From Vanrija pseudolonga (lineage: Eukaryota > Basidiomycota > Tremellomycetes > Trichosporonales > Trichosporonaceae): a stretch of DNA of 64,000 nt. Positions 22,663 through 32,081 of this stretch are shown piece after piece (the first letter of the stretch is position 1; every line of letters begins with the position of its first letter). The DNA lies in contig NC_085849.1 of NCBI RefSeq assembly GCF_020906515.1, positions 4,650,001 to 4,714,000 on the forward strand, read 5' to 3'. The position numbers and the translations under genes were made by a program. The notes below the pieces were generated by a model. It searched no databases. It had not been told where the DNA came from and worked only from the letters and a program-made list of their open reading frames with translations.

Positions 22663-22707
22663 AGTGTTTGTGAATCCTACACCATGCAGTGGGTATTAAT
22701 GTCATTG
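22663..22707 (+). promoter_or_regulatory. conserved 3' UTR element, family B member 1
   Basis: TTTGTGAATCCTAC then ATGCAGTGGGTATTAAT, 60-110 bases after the stop. Near copies follow members 2 and 3 at the same place. Possibly a polyadenylation or mRNA-stability element. Confidence 0.5.
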
Positions 22708-24027
22708 GTATGGACCCGTTTGGTATGGAGCCGGCTGCGCGTCATGAGGGATATGACATGGACCGCCACTAGGAGGGTGATGGGGTAGGAGCCACAACCC
22801 ACCTTCTCGGCCATACTCGCAGGCACTTATTGCCACACCCGCAAGTTTCTACATCTAGACACCTGCCTCGACGTATGAACCCCCCTCCGTGGTCCCCTTG
22901 TACCTCGTTACATCCGCCGCCAGCCGTATTCCGAGCTCTTCCAACGGGGCCTCTTCCCGCGATGAATGCAATCGTAGTGAGCCTGGCCTTGCAGCATGCC
23001 CGGTGTGCAGGTTGCTGCGGTCCAGGATGCGACGGCCCTTGGATTCCATTGACCTTCTCCACGAAAGCAAGGTTTTCTGGAACAGGGCACCTTCGCGTAA
23101 ACATGCCGTCCGATTCCGTCAAGGCAAGCATCTATGTGCCGTGATTTCCGAAGAACTGGTGCAGGCGGGAAGGATTTGGGGACGTTTGCCATGCCCAGAA
23201 CATGCTGTCCCCTCGAACCGGGAGCCAACGGACCTGCTGCACTCACAGAATGAGGGCCTGTTGGTGCGTATCTACCAAGCCAGTGTGCGAACTGACTGAC
23301 GACGCCGAGCGCAAAGTGCATCAGCGCACTCCGCCAAGCGTCGCTCCCGCTGTCCAACGGTGCGGAAGTGGTGTTCAGCAAGGGGCATGTGGTCACACTG
23401 GCCCCCCTTGCCTGGTGCCTCTGGTAGAATTCGTCATTGCCACTACCTGCCGCTTGCTTGCACTGGCACACTAAGAATAGGGTTCCGCAAGGTGAAAGGG
23501 TAGCAGTGAACATCGCCCGATCAGCGAAACGGAAAACATGCAGGGGAGGTGCAAGCCGCAGGGGACACGATCCTTGGGCTTGCGACGCCTTCATGGAACC
23601 ATTTGCCATGGCTGATCCGTTCTTCCGGGGCCTCCCGCCGGAGCCAAGATACATGCACCCTCTTCGCAACACGAGAGGGATGTCGGCACCTCCGTCGAGC
23701 TTATTCCATGCTTCGTGGAATCCACGCGTCTACACACCGTAGCCCTAGATGCACCTCGATGCCCACTATCCTTGTCCCCGTCAGGTAGCGCGAAAGCACG
23801 TCGTCCTCCTGCCTGTGTCCTTGGGCCGGCAGGTGAGTGACAGGGCAGTCCTTAGGCACCTCGGGAGTGGCGCAGGTACAGCGAGACCATCTACCTAAAT
23901 GGCGCGTACCTTGCAAGAGGAGTTGGACCCGCTTGCTGCTTCCTCCTTTGTTGTATTCGTCAATCTCCTCGCGGTTCTCGCTACAATTCTGTTATCCGCG
24001 ACCTATGATGGCCTACGACAAGTATGT

Positions 24028-24115
24028 CGTCTGCCTTTGCACTGGTCACGAACCAGGGTACTCACTTACTGGTCTCCGTGGCGTCTGCCTTTGCACTGAC
24101 GACGAACCAGGGTAC
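24028..24115 (+). repeat. 34-bp direct repeat, two copies
   Basis: Copies at 24028-24061 and 24082-24115 share CGTCTGCCTTTGCACTG and CGAACCAGGGTAC, separated by 20 bases (unit 54 bp, a multiple of three). They lie about 200 bases upstream of family B member 2. They could be a duplicated regulatory module or part of a short unrecognised coding frame (VCLCTxxEPGY twice). Confidence 0.75.
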
Positions 24116-24295
24116 GGGTGTCCGCCCCGCCGCAAGACAGACGACAGCCTGGGACGCCTCTACAAGCTGGATCGTGTTGGGATGAACGTCTTGGGCTCCA
24201 GGTCTTAATGAGCAGCGTTCCCACCCGTTGCGCTTCCTTCCCCCGTCTTCCCTATTGACCACATCTGTGTCTATCCCACTGGTCACAGCGACACA

Positions 24296-26753
24296 ATGAC
24301 CTCCGCTGTCAAACGGTTCGCTATCGGAGCTCTGCTGCTAGCAGCGGCAGTTCAGGCCCAAGACACCGCCAGTCCATCACCGAGTCCAAGCGGCGGTACC
24401 GGCGCTAGTGATGGAGGGGCCTCTGGCGCTTCCGGTGCTGGCAGCCAGTCTGGTGGCAATAGCCCACCCCCTCCAGAGGCGACTACCGTTCCCGACTCCT
24501 CATCTCTCAGCATTTACAAGCCCAACGTCAACATGACCGTGTCGGTATCCGTGGCCAGCTCCTTTATCGACTTCATGCCCGACGAGAACCTCTATGGCAA
24601 CCATACGCATCTCGCACTGTTTGGAGAATGGAACTGGACGACATCAAACCCGCCGCACAATCTATCAACTGGAAGCCAGACGGCTATCGGCCCCATCAAG
24701 GCACGCAAGGATGCCAACCCAAACCGCCGTACCTTTGGTCTCAGCAACGCGACTTTGGCTGGCGTTTCCGATGGCCTCTTTGCCATCACCAACCAGTTCA
24801 ACTTTGCTGGCACCCGCGGCATCCTCAAAGGAAGCTTTAGCAATGCGAACTGGGACAATGCGACACAGCCGCCAATGGTGGTCACTTGGATCAACACGAC
24901 CGCCCTCGACTTTAGTGACGATCCCCAACAGGCCAAGCCGCTCCGTATTCAAAACGTCACAACCCCATTTCCCGATGGTATCATCTATGACACAGGCGAG
25001 CTCGAGTATGGCAGGTGGGCCATCCAGATTTCGTCTTACAGCGGCACAATCGAGGTAGAAGGCCTGGACATTGAGACCGGCTTCGTTTCCGAATAGTGAG
25101 TTGACCCCTCCCTCCGTTCTTGGCCCCACGTTAACCCTCTAGTCCCTCGCTCGATCAAGTGCCGCAGACAACGATCAAAGCAGTCGACGACAATGGCAAC
25201 CTCGACTCGTTCTTCACTGTTCAGGGCCCCTCCACCGTTCTCAACGAGGTGCTGGGCGACGGGTCGGCCAACGGCAGCACTGTGCAATGGAACTCGGTCG
25301 ACTACACTGGCACAATGACATTCAGAACGCAGCCCAACGCCACGTACATGATTGTTAATGGCACTCTGGGGCCAGAGTACGACGTCTTCCAAATCACGGT
25401 GGTACCTCTTCCTCCAGCGGCTTGGGTGCTTGGCAATGACAACAATCGCTACTGCTATGGCGCTTACCGGAACCCATCAGCGCTGTATGTGACACCTCTT
25501 GATCCCAAGCTGGTGTACACGGTCTCGATACTCGGCGGTACGATTCCAAACGTGAACGCCTTGGCCCCACGCCAGGGTCTTGCCAACCTCCACAGCGTCA
25601 CCTTCTTTGCGGGCAGCACGTGAGCATAAATTTGGTGCAATGCGCTCCTTCCGGACTAACCCAGACAGACCTCCGAACATTACATCGACGGCCGGCCCGG
25701 CCGCCACTGCAGCTGCTTCTCATGGCGAATCGCGCGCCTCGCGGAATGCCAAGATCATTGGTGGAGCCGTAAGTGCTGTTGCTGTAACACAAGGGACTAG
25801 AGCTGACAACGACAGGTCGGTGGTGGTGTCGGGCTCCTCCTTATCATCGGCCTCCTCGCATTCTGCTGCATCCGTCGCAAGAGGAAGCCGTGAGTTGTTA
25901 ATCGTATCTGCGAGAAATTGTACTGAGACATACCAGGTCCCCGGTCATCTCCGACCCCACTCCCTTTGAAATCGACGGGAGCGACAGAGCCACTCGGGTC
26001 CCCTCTGAGGACGACGAATCGGCGGACAAGGTTGCTGAGGAGCTCACCCCTGCTCAAGTGGCCAAGGCCCGCGAGGCCGGCTTCCTCGGAGCGGGCGCCG
26101 CGGGTGGGGATGGTCCTCGTCGCTGGACTTGGCGCCAGCCCCCATCCGGACCGGCTTCTGCCTTCGACTCGGCCTATCGACCCCCTGCTTCAGAGGCCGG
26201 TGTGTCTGCGGTCCCCTCGTCCGCTCTCGACCCTCGCGGCGGGGCCGTGCCCTTCTCTCGTGGCCCAGCATCTGCTGTCCCCTCATCTGTGGTGATCCCG
26301 TATCTCGGTGGTCCCGCCTCGGTTGCTGCGTCGTCATCCCTTGAGCCCAGCGACGCCGTGGACTCGCGCTTCTATGGGGCCAGTTCCAGCACTGGCGCTG
26401 GGTCAAGCAGCGCAATCCTCTCCCCGACCTCGACGCAGGTCAACGGGGTTGCTGTCAAGGACGGCGATGCCCCTGCTATCCTCGCGACGCCTGTGCATGG
26501 AGACAAGCGCGTCCACCAGGAGCAGGACGGGGGTGCGGTCGACGATGATGACGAGAACGTGGACAGGATCCCTCCGAGCTACAACCCGTCGTGGGCGAGT
26601 CGCGGTGCCACCCTCGCCGACTCTGGGGCGGTGACCCGTGTGGTGAGCAACCAAGGCGCTGCGACTGTTGCCGAGGTTGATGAGGGACTCGCGGAGCCTC
26701 CTGTCATTGGCCGGCTGTCGATCGATAGCGAGACCTTTGGCCGCGCCGCGTAA
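24296..26753 (+). CDS. family B type I membrane protein, member 2 (intact)
   Basis: The reference copy of the array. Exons 24296-25095, 25143-25619, 25669-25768, 25816-25889 and 25937-26753 give 755 residues with every phase in agreement. Order: signal peptide (about 1-21, ending AVQAQ); Ser/Gly/Pro stalk (to about 70); ectodomain module 1 in exon 1, rich in N-glycosylation sequons, ending GTIEVEGLDIETGFVSE; module 2 in exon 2 (GDGSANGSTVQWNSVDYTG, YMIVNGTLGPEY); a short spacer HGESRASRNAKIIGGA; one helix (about 460-480, VGGGVGLLLIIGLLAFCC) with RRKRKP after it; and a 270-residue cytosolic tail containing DPTPFEID, LTPAQVAKAREAGFLGA and PPSY (about residue 696). The plan resembles basidiomycete wall-sensing or surface receptors with two jelly-roll-like modules, but I do not recognise a named family. 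Confidence 0.88.
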
Positions 26754-28256
26754 CTGCGCGAACAGCCAGAGGGTTTACTGTGAAGTTGGTCAGCTTCGTT
26801 TATAGTTGTGAACCCACCTATGCAGTGGGTGTTAATGGCATTCCCAAAAGACTGACCTGACCTGACCAGACTGACAACTATGTGACTCTCTATATGTCAT
26901 CAGGAGAGATGGGGTGGGGTCGGGGTGCCGGCGTCGATTGACTCTCTGGGTCGTAGAGGCCGAGTCCACTTTCTCGTCACCTCCTCGACGCATCGTCTAC
27001 TGACCCAGGTGGGGTGGGACGGAGCACCGGAGGCACTTGGACGATCAGTCTGACATCGTAGTCGGCTGGCATGTTGGAGGCTTACGATGCAAATGGGTGG
27101 GGAAGAAGGAGAGACTTGTCGATGTAGCTGACTTTGGCATTCACCCGGCCGGGGCAGCGTAGTTATGTGTCGGATGACAGGCCAAGATCGCTTGCAACCT
27201 GGGTCGTCTCTCGGAATTGGACCATATCTGGCGACGCAGGCTCGGCGCAGAGCAATGCGAATCTGCCCGCCAAGTCACTCCCGCCGTTTACGGCACTGCG
27301 CTTGTTTTGTTTGCTGGACTGGCCGAGGAGGTTGAGTAGTGGTGATGCACCCCCATACTCCTACTGACGTGTAATCCGTCTGGCGTCCCTCCTGGCACGA
27401 CACGAGACGGGTGGGCCTGGATGGGACAACAGGGTTCATTCAGGCCAGAGGACCCAGAACGGTTATCGAGCCGCACCCAGATTCGCGAGATGCACCCACC
27501 AAAGAGTGCCAAGCCGTTGGGGGCCAGCAGGGGACGGTGAGCTTCATTCACCCCCCCCCCCCGCGGGCGAGCCAAATGCGAGGAACTGTTCCTCTGTCCC
27601 GCTCGTATCATGGCAACCGAGTTGAGCTTGATTCATGCCATGATCTGCACGAGAATGTGTTCTCACTGATGTATTCTGTACTGCACATCCCCGTCGCAGT
27701 GACCACGGTTCGAGCTGCGTCAGCCGCGACGCAGATGGCACAAACTCGTACACTACCCGATCAAAGCACTCCCCATCACCGTACAGCACACGGCTGTCTC
27801 TTGGCCCGATGACCGGTTGACTAACTGGTTGTGTGCGAGCGAGTGGCAGGGCGAAAGCTTGGCAAGGCACCCGACCCCACCCAGGTACCCCGAGTCGCGT
27901 GTCCCTCACTACGAGTAGGTCGGGCACACTTCGTGTTGACTTCAACAATCGCTCCTCGCCCGCCCCCCCCCCCACCCCACCCCACCGCCGTCCAAGCTTT
28001 AACGTGAGAGACTGTCCTACATACGACGAGGATGGGAGCCGAGGTCTCTCCCTCGCCCCGCTTCGCCCGCGTCCCGGCAGCGCCGAGCCGGACAAGGAAC
28101 AGGGGTTCTCCTGCTTTGATCACGCACGAAGCAGTACAGAGGTTTGCATCCTGACGCTGAAGCATATAACTATCGTGGTTTGGGTTTCCCACTCGCCCCT
28201 CCCCACTTACTATCACTACCTGTTGCCTCACTGCTTGATCCTACTCACGGACGGCC
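26754..28256. other. intergenic region of the family B array
   Basis: It holds the 3' UTR element of member 2 (26797-26842), a 12-C run (27551-27562), an 11-C run (27963-27973) and the promoter of member 3. Three short blocks (27272-27284, 27458-27471, 27605-27616) recur in the same order before member 4, showing that this DNA was duplicated with the genes. No gene seen. Confidence 0.5.
26797..26842 (+). promoter_or_regulatory. conserved 3' UTR element, family B member 2
   Basis: TTATAGTTGTGAACC then ATGCAGTGGGTGTTAATGGCAT, 45-90 bases after the stop; matches the elements after members 1 and 3. Confidence 0.55.
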
Positions 28257-30609
28257 ATGGTCAACAACTTCTTCACTCGGCTCGGGCTGGGGGTCATGCT
28301 CCTCACCTCGATAGCCAACGCACAGGACTCCTCAGCCTCGACGTCACCTACACAGAGCAGTGGGCAGCCTGGCGGTGCACCCAGCGGCAGCGGAGGTAAT
28401 GATGGCCCCCAGCCCTCGCCGCCCGCCACACCCGACTCTTCGAAGCCTGACCAGTACAAACCGAACATCAACATGACCTACTGGCAACCGGCCGGGCAGG
28501 ATGCGACATTTGGCCTTTACCCCGACCTCTGGTTCTTCAACAACGCTACTCTTTTCCAAGAAGTACACGAATGGAACGTGACACACTCACATGCCCCCCT
28601 CAACCTCTCGTCAGGAGATCAGACTGCTGTCGGTTCACCCCGAGCGGTATTCCACGCCAATCCATACCGTCGACCTTGGGCGACGAATGGCACGGATTTG
28701 GCCGCGCTGCGTGACGTATCATTTCTCAGAGCGTGCTCATTCTTCTTTTCTGGCACTCGTGCCGTCCTCCATGGAAACCTCACGAATGCCAACTGGCAAA
28801 ACTCGAGTCAGCCGCCCATGGCTGCGTATTGGTCGAATACCAAGGCCGTGGTCAGAGACCAAAACAGCCCGACGGGTGTGACCCCCCTGCGAATTCAAAA
28901 CATCACCGAGCCGTTCCCCGAGGGTATTGCCTACGACACGGGCGAGCTTCCCTTCGGATCGCACTATATTGATATTTGGCTGTATAACGGGGCATGGCGG
29001 TGGATGGGCGGGAAATCTACACTGGTTTCCAGTCCGAATAGTGAGTCGAAGGCCACTCGGAACCCTTCACTGACGGCTCAGCGACGATCTCGCCCAAGTC
29101 CCAAAGACCACTGTGCATGCTGTTGAGAACGGAACTGTCAACCCATTCTTCAGCATCCCAGAAGGTTCATCCACCCTTCGCAGCGAGATTTTGGGTGACA
29201 GCTCCCCGAGCGGTGGCACTGTCCAGTGGGACTCTGTCGACGCCAACAATGGCAGTTCCGTAACCTTCAAGACCCTACCCAACGCGACATACATGATCAT
29301 CAATGGGACAATCGGACCCGAGTACTCGCAATTGAACTTGAATATTGCCCCGATGCCTCCAGCGGCAATCCTCACATCGGCCGGTTCGAATGGCGCCTTG
29401 GTATACTCTCCCTATCGTAATCCGGCAGTCCTGTATTGGACTCCGCTCGACCCTAAAATACAATACACCCTCTCCATTTTGGGAGGTCTTTCGACGCAGC
29501 CCGGCCCCCCTCAGTCTGGGATGACGGTTACTCCTTGGACTGCCAACGTCCACAGTGTAACCTTCTGGACAGATAAGGTGTGAGTAGTGATCGCATCGCC
29601 ATCGTCGTCATGTTACTGAAGCAGCAAGTGCTGCCGCGTCGAACGGAACCTCGACTGGCGAGTCACGCGCCTCACGCAACGCCAAGATCATCGGCGGAGC
29701 CGTAAGCACAATGTCAATACACGAACTGACAATGGCAGGTTGGAGGAGGCCTTGGCCTTATCCTTCTCCTCGGGCTTCTCGCATTCTGTTGTAAGCGTAA
29801 GCGGAAGCCGTGAGTCGCTGATAGTATCATTGGACTGTGTACTGACGCATCCCAGGTCTCCAGTGGTTTCAGACCCTACTCCGTTCGAGGTGGACGGTAC
29901 ACGGAGCGACGGCGCTACTCGTGTCCCCTCGGATGACGACGAGTCGGCGGACAAGGTTGCGGACGAACTCACCCCCACCCAAGTTGCCAAGGCTCGTGAA
30001 GCCGGCTTCCTCGGAGCGAGCGGCAACGCCCCCCGCCGCTGGAACTGGCGTCAGCCACCCGCCTCCGAGGCCGGCGTCTCAGCAGTGCCCTCGTCTGTTC
30101 TGGAACCCGGCGCAGCCGTGCCCTTCTCTCGCGGTCCCGCGTCGGCTGTCCCTTCATCCATCATGATTCCCCACCTTGGCGGCCCAGGCTCTGTCGCCGC
30201 GTCGTCATCCCTCGAGCCCGACGACGCTGTCGACTCGCGCTTCTACGACTCAGCGCGTGCCGGCTCAAGCAATGGCGCTGGCTCTAGCAGCGCCATGCTG
30301 TCGCCCACATCGACCCAGGTCAACGGAGTCACGGTCAAGGATACCGAGGACAATGACACCACTGCGATTCTCGCTGCACCGGTGCACGGCGACAGACGCA
30401 TCCAGCAGGCCGAGGATGGCGGTTCTGTTGACGACGACGGGAACGTCGTCATGGTCCCCCCGAGCTACAACCCGTCGTGGGCGAGTCGCGGCGCCAACCT
30501 GGCCGATTCTGGGGCGGTCACACGTGTTGTGAGCGACCGCGGTGCGACTACCGTTGCCGAGGTCGACGAGGACCTCGTTGAACCTCCTGCCCTTGGTCGT
30601 GCTGTCTAG
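28257..30609 (+). CDS. family B type I membrane protein, member 3 (one frameshift)
   Basis: Exons 28257-29040, 29082-29579, 29629-29701, 29739-29809 and 29856-30609; about 726 residues if read in the family frame. The intron positions equal those of member 2. Signal peptide ending ANAQ, Pro/Gly/Ser stalk, KPNINMTYWQPAG module 1, module 2 (GDSSPSGGTVQWDSV, YMIINGTIGPEY), helix VGGGLGLILLLGLLAFCC plus KRKRKP, tail with DPTPFEVD, LTPTQVAKAREAGFLGA and PPSY (30457-30468). The end of exon 1 is one base short of the family frame at the GGGG run 28989-28992, just before MAVDGREIYTGFQSE; as written the frame ends at 29126, before module 2. Either a young pseudogene or a homopolymer error in the assembly. 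Everything downstream is still open, which favours a recent or artefactual change. Confidence 0.75.
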
Positions 30610-32081
30610 GCAGACCTCGAGGGAGTCTCTGTCGAGATCGTCCGTTTCGTTTATAGTTGTGAATCCTCACCGATGCAGTGGGTAATACTGGCTTTCGTCC
30701 AAGCACTGACTGGACCAGCCGGACCGTCATGTGACGCTTCATACGCAGGGAGGCGAGATGAGAGCAGCTCCACAGCCCCAATTGATTCGTTCCGTCGCGA
30801 AGACCGAGACAAGGATGTCGCCGCTCTCCGTCTCAACGCCTCGGCTACTGACCAAAGTGACGCGGGATGAGGCTCGCGCGCAAGGCGCGCAGGCGATCTG
30901 TTGGAGGTTGGGCTGGGCTAGCAGGTTGGGCGTGGGAAGCCGGTGCTGTAGTTGCGATTCAAGAACGCGGGCGGAGGCTGCGGTCGTTGGTCTTGACATC
31001 GATGGCGGTGAATATCGCGACAACGCTGACAAGTGGTCGATGCTTTTACATCCAGTAGTGTCCTCGGTCCCTCGGAGGATGAGAAATGGCCCTCGGTTGG
31101 TCCATGGTGCATGCACTGCATGACGCCGAGGGCTACGCTGGACCACTATCTCCGAAAGTCACTCCCGCTCCTTAGGACAGGGCGTGTGATTTATGGCTGA
31201 GGTCGTGCGGCTGATGTCTCACCGCCCTTCCTGTCGGACGCCGCGAGGTAATGTATGCCTATTTACAGTTGACGGGTACGCCGGCGCAGCTAAGCTCTCC
31301 CAGTAACGGTTATCGAGCGCCGCTGAGATGTCCCAGTCCAGTGTGACTTCAGCTGAGCGGCCGGGGAGGCCAGCAGCACACATGGCTTGCGACGCTCCCG
31401 GCTAAAGCTGCTCACCCAACCACCCTTCACGGTTGTGGACCCAGGTATCATGGCAATAAGCCAACCTTGATTCTCGCCCTTCCGCTTGACATGACCCTTG
31501 CGCTGTGGAGGATCCGCGCTGCGGCAGCCGTAGTGCGCTCTGCACTTTTGCGCTACTCAAGCATCCCATCACTGTACATCACTCTAGCCTCCCAGCCCTG
31601 GGCAGTCCTCCGGAGAGTGACACGGCAGTTTGAGCAAGGCACGCGGGGTGCCGCAGGTACGGTTGAGTCGCGTGGTGCCTCACTAAGAGTTGGTCCGTCA
31701 CGTCTCCTGTTGGACTCTGATCAGCCAGCATCTCTCCTGCCCTCCTCTCATTCCAAGCTGCGACGCAGGTGTCTCCCCCGCGACAAGAACACTGACCCTT
31801 TTGGCCTCCTCATAGCCTGCCCCCAGGGTAGACGGCTCCTCGCCCCCCCAGTACCGATGGCAGACGCCACCTTTCGGACGAGGAACAAGGGACTTGGTGT
31901 CGGGTGTCTTGGGCTGAGGGAGGACGAACAAGCCGCCAGACCGCAAACCATTCCTCTAGGTCAATCAACACTGATATTAACTCCCATGCAGGATGTTTAT
32001 CGCTAACACCCTCCCCCTGCTACCCCACTCACAATCTCCCGTCTCGCCTGCCAGTGCGAGACAAACAGACAACGACCGACG
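30610..32081. other. intergenic region of the family B array
   Basis: It begins with the 3' UTR element of member 3 and shares three ordered blocks (31156-31168, 31305-31318, 31445-31456) with the region before member 3. The last 40 bases before 32082 are a 5' UTR rich in C and A. A 179-codon open frame at 31467-32006 shows no protein feature. Confidence 0.45.
30647..30692 (+). promoter_or_regulatory. conserved 3' UTR element, family B member 3
   Basis: TTTATAGTTGTGAATCC then ATGCAGTGGGTAATACTGGC, 40-85 bases after the stop. After member 4 only a weak relative is seen (about 34580-34624). Confidence 0.55.

Larger units (their letters stand above)
22600..24295. other. intergenic region, 1.7 kb
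   Basis: It contains the conserved 3' UTR element of member 1, a 34-bp direct repeat (listed separately) and the promoter of member 2. A 254-codon open frame on the minus strand (22908-23672) has no domain or helix and I judge it chance. Confidence 0.4.

Noticed and set aside
22908-23672. 254-codon open frame on the minus strand upstream of family B member 2
   Set aside because: No domain, helix or signal peptide; composition is rich in Arg, Ser and Cys as in shadow frames, and no sister copy exists in other array spacers.
31467-32006. 179-codon open frame before family B member 4
   Set aside because: No recognisable feature, and the corresponding spacer before member 3 is not open in this frame, although the two spacers share ancestry.
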